A stretch of DNA of 64,000 nucleotides from Actinocatenispora sp963805605 (GCA_963805605.1 CAWDUX010000002.1:2046001-2110000), one strand, 5' to 3'; shown: positions 17,890 to 26,940, counted from the stretch's first letter. The notes: generated by a model from the sequence alone, not told the origin. Made by a program: numbers and translations.

Positions 17890-18975
17890 GTGACCGATCT
17901 GCGTACCGTGCTGGAAGCCGGACTCCCCGGACCGGACAGGCCCGGGATCTACCCGGGCGCCGTGGCGTTGGTGCTGGTCGACGGCCGGCAGGCCGCCTTC
18001 GAGTGCGTCGGCGAGGCGGTCCGGTACGCCGCCCGCGACTACACCCTGCTGCCGCCGGAACGGCGGATCCCGGTACGGGCCGACACCATCTACGACATCG
18101 CCTCGATCACCAAGATGTTCACCGCCGTCCTGGTACTCGGCCTGGTCGAGGAGGGTCTGCTGGACCTGGACGAGCCGGTCGGGCGCTGGTTCCCGGAATA
18201 CCGCGAGGGGGTCAAGCGGCAGACCACACTGCGGATGCTGCTCACCCACATCGGCGGCTACCTGCCCGGCCGACCGGTCTGGCGGGAGTCGGCATTCCTG
18301 GGTCAACGTCGCCGCCTGCTACTGGAGGCCGAGCCGGTCCGTACCCCGGGCAGCGACTACCAGTACTCCGACATCGGGTACCAGACCGCCGGGTTCCTCG
18401 CCGAACTGGCGACCGGGCAACGGTTGGAGACCTTGATCGAGGAGCGCATCCTGGTCCCGCTCGGGCTCACCGACACCGGGTTCAACCCGGCGGTCACCCT
18501 CCTTCCCCGGATCGCCGCCGCCGAGCAGCGCGACGACCTGGAGACCGGCATCATCCACGGCCGGGTGCACGACGAGAACGCCAACGGGCTCGGCGGTGTG
18601 GCCGGGCACGCGGGGCTGTTCAGTACCGCCGCCGACCTGGCCCGGTTCGGCGAGATGCTGCGCTGCGACGGCAGCCTGGACGGGATCACGATCCTCAAGC
18701 CCGAGAGTGTCGTGGCGCTGCGCACCGACCAGGTGCCGGCCGGTGTGCCGCACCCGTACGGGCAGGGGGTCGGGGCGCGGATCGACGACCCGAAGATCGT
18801 CGGGCCGTTGACCGACACGTTCGGCCACACCGGCTTCACCGGTACGTCGCTGCTGGTCAACCAGGCCCGGAAGCTGACCGTGGTGCTGCTCACCAACCGG
18901 GTGCACCCGACCCGCGAAACCGACATCAACCCGACCCGGTCGGCGGTGTCGGCGGCGGCCATGGCGTTGACGTGA
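17890..18975 (+). CDS. Serine hydrolase of the class C beta-lactamase / penicillin-binding family
   Basis: A 361-residue protein without a signal peptide. The nucleophile lies in SITK (about residue 71), the second motif in QYSDIGY and the third in HTGFTGT, matching the SxxK, YxN-like and (K/H)TG pattern of the family. Members are esterases, D-aminopeptidases or lactamases; the lack of a signal peptide favours an intracellular esterase or peptidase. GTG 17890 is chosen. Resistance activity should not be assumed. Confidence 0.85.
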   Translation: MTDLRTVLEAGLPGPDRPGIYPGAVALVLVDGRQAAFECVGEAVRYAARDYTLLPPERRIPVRADTIYDIASITKMFTAVLVLGLVEEGLLDLDEPVGRWFPEYREGVKRQTTLRMLLTHIGGYLPGRPVWRESAFLGQRRRLLLEAEPVRTPGSDYQYSDIGYQTAGFLAELATGQRLETLIEERILVPLGLTDTGFNPAVTLLPRIAAAEQRDDLETGIIHGRVHDENANGLGGVAGHAGLFSTAADLARFGEMLRCDGSLDGITILKPESVVALRTDQVPAGVPHPYGQGVGARIDDPKIVGPLTDTFGHTGFTGTSLLVNQARKLTVVLLTNRVHPTRETDINPTRSAVSAAAMALT

Positions 18976-19077
18976 CCGGGTGATCCGGGCCTCCCCTGAC
19001 CCGAATCGACGAGCTGACCTGCAATTTCGTCGAGCTGGTGCGCAGAAACACCTTGGCTGGCACCAGCATCGTCGGCA

Positions 19078-20328
19078 ATGCTCGGTGACGTGCTCGCCCC
19101 TTACCGTCGAATCCTCGCCACCCCGCATCTGACCGGGCTGCTCGCCTGGTCCCTGCTGGGCCGGCTGCACTTCACCGGTACCGCGCTGGCCATGACCTTC
19201 CTGGTCGCCGGGTGGACCGGTTCGTACACCATCGCCGGTGTGGTCACCGCTGCCCTGACCGTCGGAATGGCGATCGGTGCGCCGCTGCGAGGACGCAGCA
19301 TCGACCGGCGACCGGCTGGCCCGGTGCTGTTGCTGACCGCGACGCTCTACACCCTGGGGATCATGGCGATCGCCGTGCTGCCCACCTGGGCCTGGCCGGC
19401 AGCACCGGTGCTGGCCCTGGTGAGCGGTATGGTGTCGCCTCCGGTCAACAGCGTGTCGCGGGTGACGTGGGCGCGGCTGCCTGATGCCGTCGCCCGGGAG
19501 TCTACCTTCGCGGTGGAGTCGACGTTGACCGAGGTTCTGTTCGTCATCGGGCCGATGCTGGCCGCCATCCTGGTGGCCGTGGTCAATGCCCGGGTCGCCG
19601 TCGCCACCTGCGGCGGTCTCGCCCTGTTCGGCGCGGCCGGCTTCGTCGTCGTACTGCGGCGCTCCGGGCTGGCCGGCCGGCCGGCGGACCTACCGGCGGT
19701 CGACCAGGCGACGACATCGCGGCCAGGTTCGGTGCTGCGCGCCCCCGGCCTGCTGCCGGTGCTGGGCGTCACCCTGCTGCTGGTGGCGGCGCTGGCCTCG
19801 GTGGACATGGTGCTGGTGGCCTGGGCCCGGGACCGGGGTACTCCCGGGATGGCCGGGGTGCTCGCCGCGGTGTGGGCGGTCGGTTCCGCGGTGGGCGGCG
19901 TGCTCCTGGCGGCCCGGCTCGGGCGGCAGCGGTTCGCCCTGCGGGTCGCGGCGACCGCTGGTGGTCTGGCGCTGCTGGTGCCGGTACTGCCGCCGGTGGA
20001 CGCGAACCCGCAGCCATGGCTGATCTGCACCGTACTGGTGATCGGCGGCATGGCCATCGCGCCGACGTTCGCCACCAGTACGTCCCGGTTGGCCTCGGTG
20101 ACCCCGGCCGACCGTCGCGGTGAGGCGTTCGGCTGGCTGACGACGGCGTCCACCACCGGAGGCGCGGCCGCTGCCCCGGTCGTTGGCGCCATCCTGGACC
20201 GTGCCGGTCCGGCGCCGGCGGCGGCACTGGCCGCGCTGCTGGTCGGCGTCGCGGCGCTGCTGGCCCGTACGGTTCCACGGCCCGCACCGGCCCGGGTCGA
20301 CCTGGTGGCCCCTGAGCCGGCCCACTGA
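19078..20328 (+). CDS. MFS transporter
   Basis: A 416-residue polytopic membrane protein with about 12 hydrophobic helices and the loop GAPLRGRSIDRRPAG between helices 2 and 3, characteristic of the major facilitator superfamily. It is most like drug/proton antiporters of the YfcJ/UMF1-like actinomycete group; the substrate is unknown. It ends just before a very strong hairpin. Confidence 0.82.
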   Translation: MLGDVLAPYRRILATPHLTGLLAWSLLGRLHFTGTALAMTFLVAGWTGSYTIAGVVTAALTVGMAIGAPLRGRSIDRRPAGPVLLLTATLYTLGIMAIAVLPTWAWPAAPVLALVSGMVSPPVNSVSRVTWARLPDAVARESTFAVESTLTEVLFVIGPMLAAILVAVVNARVAVATCGGLALFGAAGFVVVLRRSGLAGRPADLPAVDQATTSRPGSVLRAPGLLPVLGVTLLLVAALASVDMVLVAWARDRGTPGMAGVLAAVWAVGSAVGGVLLAARLGRQRFALRVAATAGGLALLVPVLPPVDANPQPWLICTVLVIGGMAIAPTFATSTSRLASVTPADRRGEAFGWLTTASTTGGAAAAPVVGAILDRAGPAPAAALAALLVGVAALLARTVPRPAPARVDLVAPEPAH

Positions 20329-20333
20329 CCGGA

Positions 20334-20374
20334 GAGATCCGTGACCCCGGGTCGTGTCCGGGGTCACGGATCTC
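20334..20374. terminator. Very strong bidirectional terminator
   Basis: A perfect 17-bp stem (20334-20350 with 20358-20374) and a 7-nt loop lies between the convergent MFS gene and the small secreted SH3-like gene. Confidence 0.88.
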
Positions 20375-20416
20375 AGCAACGGCGGCGCGGGCCGAACAGT
20401 GCTGGCCGACTGGAGG

Positions 20417-20731
20417 TCAGCAGAACCAGCCGTTCTGTACCCAGCCGTCCTTGTGCACGTTGCCGTACGCGTGGCCGTACACCCATTGGCGGCTCGGCGA
20501 GTACCGGGAGACGGCGAAGTGATCGCCGTAGTAGAGCGTGCCGATCACGACGCCCGCTGCGGTCTGCCGGACGTACAGGTCCTGGGCGCAGACCGTCTCG
20601 GCCGCGGCCTGGGCGGGAGCGGAGACCGCGACGAGACCTGCGGTCGCCAGTCCGGCCACGACCGCACCCGCGGCCAGTGTCCTTGCCAGTCCTGCCTTGA
20701 CCGATCGTGCCTTTACCGACCCTGTGGGCAT
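20417..20731 (-). CDS. Small secreted SH3-like protein
   Basis: A 104-residue protein with a basic N-terminus and a Sec signal peptide cut after VSAPAQA-A (about 42). The remaining 60 residues look like a single bacterial SH3 domain (VCAQDLYVRQTAAGVVIGTLYYGDHFAV) ending in a Trp/aromatic stretch with a terminal Cys. Such proteins bind peptidoglycan or sit in the hypha surface. It is the first of two similar neighbours, 66 bp from the next. The precise role is unknown. Confidence 0.75.
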   Translation of the reverse strand: MPTGSVKARSVKAGLARTLAAGAVVAGLATAGLVAVSAPAQAAAETVCAQDLYVRQTAAGVVIGTLYYGDHFAVSRYSPSRQWVYGHAYGNVHKDGWVQNGWFC

Positions 20732-20797
20732 GGGGACTCCTTGGGGCGAAGAGGGATGCTGCCGGGAAGGGTTACCACCAGGTGGGGTGCTGCCGGA

Positions 20798-21190
20798 TCA
20801 GTCGAAGGCGAAGCAGCTGCGCAGCAGGAAACCCCACTGGCCGTGGTTGTGCCACAGGACATCCGCCGAGTAGTTGTTGGATGTCACGTACCGGACCCCG
20901 AGCCAGGTGCCTGTCGGCAGCGAGGCGATCGGGTCCGTGTGTCCCCTGCTGCCGGAGTAGTTGCCGAACAGCGTGGTGGACTGGCAGGTGGTGTGCGCGG
21001 AGCGCATGGGCACCCAGGGGTCGTTCACGGTGCCGCTGCCGTCGCGCTGTGGTCCTTCGACGTTGTGCGTGACCGACGTGCCGTGGGCGGTGGCCGGGTG
21101 CGCCTCGACCGGCGCGGATGCCGTGGTCAGTACGGCTGCCGCAGCCAGCAACGTCAGGATCGGCGCGGCGACCTTGCTCCGGATCTGCAT
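20798..21190 (-). CDS. Small secreted protein, SH3-like
   Basis: A 130-residue protein with a signal peptide (AAPILTLLAAAAVLTTASAPVEA). The mature part has Cys-Gln (TTCQSTTLFGNY) and a C-terminal Cys (LLRSCFAFD), so one disulphide is likely. GTWLGVRYVTSNNYSADVLW resembles the strands of an SH3 fold. It sits 66 bp upstream of the 20417-20731 gene on the same strand, suggesting a duplicated or co-expressed pair. The role is unknown. Confidence 0.7.
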   Translation of the reverse strand: MQIRSKVAAPILTLLAAAAVLTTASAPVEAHPATAHGTSVTHNVEGPQRDGSGTVNDPWVPMRSAHTTCQSTTLFGNYSGSRGHTDPIASLPTGTWLGVRYVTSNNYSADVLWHNHGQWGFLLRSCFAFD

Positions 21191-21553
21191 GAGGGATCTC
21201 CTTGCGCTGACGGTTCTCGGTGGGTTCCGTCGGCCTTCACCGACGGTTCCCGGGCTTTCCCCGTGGCGGTGCGGTGCTCTTCACGCAGGGCCGTTCTCCG
21301 TTCCGGAAGCATGCCCGAAGGGTAGGAAAACGCGATATTGGCAATGTTTTTCAGGAACGCATTGTTACCTGCATAAAAAGTACGTGAGAACTTAAGCATG
21401 CCATATCGGCAGTGTCAACACGCAGGCCAAAGCTCACGCAAGGTGACGGGACGCCGGTCGGGCTGGTCAGGTCGGCGCGGGGCGCGCGTCAGCAGCGAAG
21501 GTCCGGCAGTGCGGGTACGGTCGGCCTGACGCGATCTCCACTTGGAGGAATGG
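21191..21553. other. Divergent intergenic region with an AT-rich core
   Basis: No convincing gene. The stretch at about 21325-21415 is much more AT-rich than its surroundings and lies between the divergent secreted-protein and PEBP genes. It probably holds their promoters. Confidence 0.5.
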
Positions 21554-22078
21554 ATGAGCAACCGCCCACCGGAGCCGTACCAGTTCCTGCCCCCGGTGCC
21601 GTCCTTCTCGGTGTCGAGCAAGGACATCAGCGACGGCCAGATACTGCCGGACGACCACGTGTTCGAGCACGGCAACGTGTCGCCGCAACTGTCCTGGTCC
21701 GGGGCCCCGGCCGGCACCCGCAGTTTCGCGGTGACCTGCTTCGATCCGGACGCGCCGACCGGAAGCGGGTTCTGGCACTGGGCGGCGTTCGACATTCCCG
21801 CCGAGGTGACCGAACTGTCGCGCGGCGCCGGATCGGACGACTTCGCCGGGCTGCCCGCCGGAGCGAAACAGGCGCGCAACGACTACGGGCAGCAGGGTTT
21901 CGGCGGCGCGGCACCGCCACCCGGGCACGGCCCGCACCGGTACATCTTCGCGGTACACGCCCTGGACGTCGCGGAACTGGGCCCGGAGCCCGGTTCACCG
22001 CCCGCCGTCGTGGGGTTCAGCATGTTCGGCCATACGCTGGGACGAGCGGTACTGGCCGCCGTCTACGAGCAGACCTGA
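21554..22078 (+). CDS. YbhB/YbcL family PEBP-like protein
   Basis: A 174-residue cytosolic protein of the phosphatidylethanolamine-binding family. Key segments are SPQLSWSGAPAGTRSFAVTCFDPDAP, GFWHWAAFDIP and GPHRYIFAVHALD, which form the anion-binding pocket (DPDAP, HW, GPHRY). ATG 21554 follows GGAGGA by 4 nt. Bacterial members are often called Raf kinase inhibitor-like, but their role is unclear. Confidence 0.9.
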   Translation: MSNRPPEPYQFLPPVPSFSVSSKDISDGQILPDDHVFEHGNVSPQLSWSGAPAGTRSFAVTCFDPDAPTGSGFWHWAAFDIPAEVTELSRGAGSDDFAGLPAGAKQARNDYGQQGFGGAAPPPGHGPHRYIFAVHALDVAELGPEPGSPPAVVGFSMFGHTLGRAVLAAVYEQT

Positions 22079-22079
22079 C

Positions 22080-22157
22080 GGCCGGGCCCTCCTACCGGAC
22101 CGGTCCGGTGCGGTAGGAGGCCCGGCCCGACGGACCCGGTCATCGACCGGGTCCGTC
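22080..22157. terminator. Double hairpin terminator
   Basis: Two hairpins in series separate convergent genes. The first has arms 22080-22097 and 22111-22127 with one bulged base. The second has perfect 12-bp arms (22129-22140 with 22146-22157) and loop CATCG. Confidence 0.85.
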
Positions 22158-22163
22158 ACAAGG

Positions 22164-23310
22164 TCAGAGCCCGAGGTCGCGGGCGATCAGCATCCGCTGC
22201 ACCTCGCTGGTGCCCTCGCCGATCTCCAGGATCTTCGAGTCACGCCAGAAGCGGGCGACCGGGAACTCGTTCATGAAGCCGTACCCGCCGTGGATCTGGG
22301 TGGCCTCGCGGGCGTTGGTGACGGCGGACTCGGACGCATAGAGCTTGGCCATCGCGGCCTGCTTCTTGAACGGCTCGCCGGCCAGCATCCTGGCCGCGGC
22401 GTCGTAGTAGGCCAGCCGGGCGGTGTGCGCGCGCAGCTCCATGTCGGCGATCTTGAACTTGATGGCCTGGTAGTCACCGATCGGGTGGCCGAAGGCGTGC
22501 CGTTCCTTGGCGTACTTGACCGACTCGTCGACGCAGCCCTGCGCCAGCCCGACGGACAGCGCGGCGATCGCGATCCGGCCCTCGTCCAGGATCCGCAGGA
22601 ACTGCGCGTAGCCGCGGCCCCGCTCGCCGACCAGGTTCGCGGCCGGTACCCGTACGTCGTCGAAGGACAGTTCCCGGGTGTCCGAGGCGCACCAGCCGAC
22701 CTTGGAGTATTCCCGGCCCACGGTGAAGCCTGGGGTGCCGCGCGGCACCAGGATCGCCGAGATCTCCGGCTTGCCGTCGATCTGGCCGGTCACCGCGGTC
22801 ACCGTGACGAAGTCGGTGATGTCGGTGCCGGAGTTGGTGATGAAGCACTTGGCACCGTTGATGACCCATTCGTCGCCGTCGAGCACGGCACGGGTCTTCG
22901 TGGCGCCGGCGTCGGAGCCGCCGCCCGGCTCGGTCAGCCCAAAACCGGCGAGCGCCTCACCACGGCAGAGCCGGGGCAGCCACTGCTTGCGCTGCTGCAT
23001 CGGTACCGAACCGGAAGATCGGCATCGAGCCGAGCCCGACGCCCGCCTCCAGGGTGATCGCCACCGACGAGTCGACCCGGGCCAGTTCCTCCAGGGCAAG
23101 GCACAACGCGAAGTAGTCGCCGCCCATGCCGCCGTGCTCCTCGGGGAACGGCAGGCCGAACAGGCCCATGTCCCCCATCTTCTTCACGATCTCGTACGGG
23201 AACTCGCCCCGCTCGTAGTAGTCGCCGATGACCGGTGCGACGGTCTCGGTGGCGAACTGCCGTACGGACTGCCGGAGCGCCTCGTGCTCCTCGCTGATCC
23301 GAAAATCCAT
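22164..23310 (-). pseudogene. Acyl-CoA dehydrogenase, frameshifted
   Basis: Two frames make one protein of about 380 residues. The N-terminal frame (23310 to about 23000) starts MDFRISEEHEALRQSVRQF and runs to GSMPIFRFGTD. The C-terminal frame continues QQRKQWLPRLCRGEALAGFGLTEPGGGSD to the stop, with the base region EGTSEVQRMLIARDLGL. The break is within 22990-23003, a CAG/GCA-rich stretch. FAD/substrate motifs (AGFGLTEPG, FITNSG) are intact. It is 15 bp downstream of the carboxyltransferase gene, so an isovaleryl-CoA or related branched-chain substrate is likely. It could be a true pseudogene or a sequence error. Confidence 0.85.
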
Positions 23311-23325
23311 TGTGGACGCTCCTGG

Positions 23326-24903
23326 TTAGACGGGTGTGACGCCGTGTCGACGGTCGGCGAAGCTGCGGTCCTTGCCGGCCGCGGCCCCGTACCGGTGGAT
23401 GAGTTCGTCGCGCAGTTCCGACGGCTCGACGATGGTGTCCACGACCAGCTCGCTGGCCAGTCGGACGATGTCGATGTCCGCCTCGTACTCGGCCCGTTTG
23501 GCTGCCACGAACGCCTCCCGCTCGGAGGAGTCGAGGGCGGCGATCTTGCGCGCGTACACCGCGTTGACCGCGGCCTCGGCGCCCATCACCGCGATCTTGG
23601 CGGTGGGCAGCGCGATCGTGGCGTCCGGGTCGAAGCCGGGACCGGCCATGGCGTAGAGCCCCGCGCCGTACGCCTTGCGCACCACCACGCAGATCTTCGG
23701 TACGGTCGCCTCGGACACCGCGGTGATCATCTTGGCGCCGTGCCGGATGATGCCGGCCTTCTCCACGGCCGAGCCGACCATGAAGCCCGGCACGTCGGAC
23801 AGGAACAGCAGCGGCACGTTGAACGCGTCGCAGAGCTGGATGAACCGGGTCGCCTTGTCCGCCGAGTCGATGAACAGCACGCCGCCCTTGAACAGCGAGT
23901 TGTTGCCGACGACGCCGACCACCTTGCCATCCAGCCGACCGAAGCCGACCACCAGTTCCTTCGCCCACATCGCGTGGATCTCCAGGAACGAGTCGGCGTC
24001 GAGCAGACCCTTGACGTAGCGGCGCATGTCGAACGCCTGCCGCTCGGAGGCCGGCACCAGTTTGGCCAGGTCGGTGCTGGGCGCCGCGACCGGCTCGACG
24101 GCCGGCGGCTGCTGGCGCCAGTGCGACGGCAGGTAGCTGAGGTAGCGGCGGACCACGTCGAGGGCGGCGGGTTCGTCGCGGACCAGGAAGTGCCCGCAGC
24201 CGGACTCCTTGCAGTGCACCGCCGCGCCACCCATGGCCTCCAGGGTGGTCTTCTCGCCGGTGACCATCTCGACCATGCGGTCGGAGCCGAGGTACATCGA
24301 GGCGTTACCGTCGACCATGACGACCACGTCACAGAAGGCCGGAATGTAGGCCCCACCGGCCGCGCTCGGCCCGAACAGCGCGCAGACCTGCGGGATGCTG
24401 CCGGAGGCGCGGACCTGCTGGTGGAAAATCTTGCCTGCGCCGCGGCGGCCGGGGAACAGTTCGACCTGGTCGGTGATGCGGGCCCCGGCGGAGTCGACCA
24501 GGTAGATCATCGGGACCCGTTCCGCGCAGGCCCGCTCGATGATCCGGATGATCTTCTCGACGGTACGGGCGCCCCAGGACCCGGCCTTGACCGTGGAGTC
24601 GTTGGCCATCAGACAGACGGGGCGGCCGTCGATGGTGGCCCGGCCGGTCAGCACGCCATCCGCGGGCAGGCCGTCGGCGAGGGCGTTGGCGTAGCGGCCG
24701 TCCTCGGTGAAGCTGCCCTCGTCGACCAGTTGCGTGACCCGGTCGCGGGCGAACAGTTTGCCTTTTGCCCGGTTGGCTTCGTGGTATTTTTCGGCCCCGC
24801 CGGCCTGGATGCGCTTGCGGAGCCGTTCCAGCTCGGCGGCAGCATCTGCCTGGATGGCTGGATCCTCGGGCACGACCACGGAGTTCCTCCCGGCTGCGAA
24901 CAC
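23326..24903 (-). CDS. Acyl-CoA carboxylase carboxyltransferase subunit (methylcrotonyl-CoA carboxylase beta-like)
   Basis: A 525-residue carboxyltransferase that moves CO2 from carboxybiotin to an acyl-CoA. Both crotonase-type halves are present: FGPSAAGGAYIPAFCDVVV in the N-half and FLSDVPGFMVGSAVEKAGI plus AYGAGLYAMAG in the C-half. With HMG-CoA lyase, biotin carboxylase and acyl-CoA dehydrogenase nearby, methylcrotonyl-CoA (leucine degradation) is the likeliest substrate. Propionyl- or other branched acyl-CoA cannot be excluded. The start is GTG 24903. A palindromic box lies 17-32 nt upstream, shared with the biotin carboxylase gene. Confidence 0.88.
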   Translation of the reverse strand: MFAAGRNSVVVPEDPAIQADAAAELERLRKRIQAGGAEKYHEANRAKGKLFARDRVTQLVDEGSFTEDGRYANALADGLPADGVLTGRATIDGRPVCLMANDSTVKAGSWGARTVEKIIRIIERACAERVPMIYLVDSAGARITDQVELFPGRRGAGKIFHQQVRASGSIPQVCALFGPSAAGGAYIPAFCDVVVMVDGNASMYLGSDRMVEMVTGEKTTLEAMGGAAVHCKESGCGHFLVRDEPAALDVVRRYLSYLPSHWRQQPPAVEPVAAPSTDLAKLVPASERQAFDMRRYVKGLLDADSFLEIHAMWAKELVVGFGRLDGKVVGVVGNNSLFKGGVLFIDSADKATRFIQLCDAFNVPLLFLSDVPGFMVGSAVEKAGIIRHGAKMITAVSEATVPKICVVVRKAYGAGLYAMAGPGFDPDATIALPTAKIAVMGAEAAVNAVYARKIAALDSSEREAFVAAKRAEYEADIDIVRLASELVVDTIVEPSELRDELIHRYGAAAGKDRSFADRRHGVTPV

Positions 24904-24919
24904 ACCTACGATCGCGTAG

Positions 24920-24935
24920 CTGAACGATCGTTAGG
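24920..24935. promoter_or_regulatory. Shared operator box of the carboxyltransferase gene
   Basis: CTGAACGATCGTTAGG with the palindromic core AACGATCGTT (24923-24932) starts 17 nt upstream of the GTG. The identical 16-mer occurs at the same distance from the biotin carboxylase start (30182-30197). This is typical of a TetR-family operator; the regulator is not identified. Confidence 0.75.
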
Positions 24936-24993
24936 CTATCTCAGGACCGCCGGATACACCATCCGGTCGGGCGACCATCACACCACCGGACGC

Positions 24994-25030
24994 GACGGGG
25001 GCCTCCGCGACACTCGCGGAAGCCCCCGTC
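24994..25030. terminator. Hairpin terminator after the chaplin gene
   Basis: Arms 24994-25009 and 25015-25030 pair with one mismatch region around ACACT, 31 nt downstream of the chaplin stop (minus strand). Confidence 0.75.
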
Positions 25031-25060
25031 ATTTCACTCCTACCGGGCCGGAACGGCCTT

Positions 25061-25999
25061 CTAGCGGGCGAGCAGGTGGTGACCGTCCAGGCCGAGCGGG
25101 GCACCGCGATCGAACACGTGCCCCGGCAGCGCGATCCTCGCGGCGATCTCGGTACCCGGCAGGCCCCAGACATCCGACCGGGTCAGGTGGCGGCCACCGT
25201 GGGCGCGGTTGCCGAGAGCATCATCACCCAGGACACGGTCACCGTGCGTGCGGACGACCGACCGATCGCACCGGCCGAACAGGATCGACCGCACCGGGTG
25301 CAGCAGCGACCCCCGCACGAGGACCGACCGCTGGCGCAGCCGGGTGGGCCGGTGGTTCAGCCGGGTCGACCGGTTCACGACCGGCCGGACGACCGAACGG
25401 ACCATTTCGGCGCCCTCGGTCGCCGCCATACGGTAGCCACCGTTGTCGGACGTGCCCCTCGCGCAGTTGTCGCCGCCCACGCCGAGCCCCAGCACACCGA
25501 CGCCGTTGCCGCACACCTGGACCGGCACCTGGACCGGCACGTGCACCTGGTTGCCGCTGCCGGTACCGGAGTTGCCCGCGGACACCAGGTTCGCCGACTC
25601 CTCCTCGGTGCCGGTGGCGCAGTGACCGGACCCGCCGATGCCCGTACCGAGCACGCCGATCCCGTTGTCGCACACGTTCACCGGGACCCGGACCGGCACC
25701 TGGACCTGGTTGCCGCTCAGCGTCCCGTGGTCGTCGGAGGTCACCAGGTTCGTCGACTCCTCCTCCGTGCCCGTGGCGCAGTGACCGGATCCGGGCACAC
25801 CCACACCCAGCACTCCGATCCCGTTCCCGCAGACGTTCACCGGAACGTCGACCGGCACCGAGATCTGGTTACCGGACAGCGTGCCGCTGTTCCCGGCCGA
25901 GGTCGTGGTCGTGTCGGCGTGTGCGGCGGTCGCGCCGGCCAGGAGGAAACCGGCGGAAAGAATGCCGACACGAGCGGTACGACGTACCCATGTGTTCAC
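25061..25999 (-). CDS. Secreted three-repeat chaplin protein with basic tail
   Basis: A 312-residue protein with a signal peptide ending ATAAHA-D (about 28). Three chaplin (DUF320) repeats follow at about 36-75, 91-131 and 145-183. Each has GNQxxVPVxVPVxVCGNGIGVLG and a second Cys, the pair that forms a disulphide in chaplins. Chaplins assemble into amyloid films that make aerial hyphae hydrophobic. The last 110 residues are rich in Arg and His, have good GC-rich third positions and no LPXTG or membrane anchor, which is unusual. GTG 25999 is the start; the ribosome site is weak. Confidence 0.82.
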   Translation of the reverse strand: MNTWVRRTARVGILSAGFLLAGATAAHADTTTTSAGNSGTLSGNQISVPVDVPVNVCGNGIGVLGVGVPGSGHCATGTEEESTNLVTSDDHGTLSGNQVQVPVRVPVNVCDNGIGVLGTGIGGSGHCATGTEEESANLVSAGNSGTGSGNQVHVPVQVPVQVCGNGVGVLGLGVGGDNCARGTSDNGGYRMAATEGAEMVRSVVRPVVNRSTRLNHRPTRLRQRSVLVRGSLLHPVRSILFGRCDRSVVRTHGDRVLGDDALGNRAHGGRHLTRSDVWGLPGTEIAARIALPGHVFDRGAPLGLDGHHLLAR

Positions 26000-26133
26000 G
26001 AGTGTCAGTGCCTTTCAATATGCGATCAGGGAATTCCGAGGAACTGTGGACCGGTGGCGGCTGCCCGCCTGGTCTCCTCGGAGTGCTGCGGGCAAGATGC
26101 ACCCGCGGAACGTTCGGCGGTCCCGTCCCTGCC

Positions 26134-26165
26134 CGTACGGCCGCGCCACACTGAGCGGCCGTACG
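26134..26165. terminator. Hairpin terminator
   Basis: A perfect 11-bp stem (26134-26144 with 26155-26165) lies 14 nt downstream of the stop of the 26179-26940 gene on the minus strand, which supports that gene being transcribed. Confidence 0.75.
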
Positions 26166-26178
26166 TCAGGTGCCCCGG

Positions 26179-26940
26179 TCAGTCGGGTGTGACGACCGGA
26201 TCCACCTCGCCAGGACGGGGCGTACCGAGCGGAGTGGCGGCCGGCCGCACCCGCGACGCGGAGCCGGTACGCACCGTTGCGGACGGCTCGGCGGCCGCCG
26301 GGGCCCGGTCCACCGGGCCGGCCGTGGTTCCGTCGGTCCAGGTCGCGAACGGACGGATGGCCGTGTGGTGAACCAGGTGGAGCGGCCGGGGCCGCTCCGG
26401 CGACGGCCCGGACCTGCCCACCGGCACGCCTGTCGACGACGCCCCGACTCGGTCGGACACCCCTGGGAACGGGTGACCGACGGCGCCGGGTACGCCGCTG
26501 ACCGGGCGCGTGGCAGGGGTGGGCGGTCCGGCCATGGGACCGGCGGGCCCGACGACCGCCGACACGGCGGGTCGGGCCGTTCTGGGCGGCACATCGACCG
26601 GTGGGCTCTGGATGAACTCGTGGTCGATCGGCCGTACCGTCGTGCGGTCCAGCCCGGCGGCCGGTGTAAGGGCGGTGCCGACGCTGGCGTGCGTGGCACC
26701 CGGTGGAACGGTCCCCGCCCCGCGCGTGGCCGCGTGGGTCGCGCGCCCGGGACTGTCGTCCGGTGTGGTGTGCGGTCGGACCGTTCCGCCATGCGAGCCG
26801 GCACCCGGCCGGTCGCAGGTCTTCGTACCGATGACGTGGCCGTGGCGGATCAGGCGGCGCAGCCTGGATCCGGGTACGCAGGAACGGCCAGGCAACAGAG
26901 GACGTGACACACGTTCTCCGTGCGGTGGCAGCTGACGCAT
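26179..26940 (-). CDS. Pro/Ala/Thr-rich protein of unknown function
   Basis: An open frame of about 253 residues with consistent GC-rich third positions and a terminator directly behind it. The composition is low-complexity (Pro, Ala, Thr, Gly) with few aromatic residues, for example PAVSAVVGPAGPMAGPPTPATRP. No domain or clear signal peptide is recognised. The start is uncertain: GTG 26976 and ATG 26940 are both possible. It lies upstream of the chaplin gene on the same strand, so a surface or spore-envelope role is a guess. The opposite strand is also open but has a less convincing composition. Confidence 0.5.
   Translation of the reverse strand: MRQLPPHGERVSRPLLPGRSCVPGSRLRRLIRHGHVIGTKTCDRPGAGSHGGTVRPHTTPDDSPGRATHAATRGAGTVPPGATHASVGTALTPAAGLDRTTVRPIDHEFIQSPPVDVPPRTARPAVSAVVGPAGPMAGPPTPATRPVSGVPGAVGHPFPGVSDRVGASSTGVPVGRSGPSPERPRPLHLVHHTAIRPFATWTDGTTAGPVDRAPAAAEPSATVRTGSASRVRPAATPLGTPRPGEVDPVVTPD

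Noticed and set aside
22678..26154. 1158-residue open frame on the plus strand
   Set aside because: It is the antisense shadow of the acyl-CoA dehydrogenase, carboxyltransferase and chaplin genes, with no domain; the minus-strand proteins have clear motifs.
25076..26371. 431-residue plus-strand frame over the chaplin gene
   Set aside because: The minus frame has a signal peptide and three chaplin repeats; the plus frame is a shadow.
26170..26907. Plus-strand frame opposite the Pro-rich gene
   Set aside because: Arg/Gly-rich shadow composition. The minus frame has high GC third positions and a terminator right behind it.
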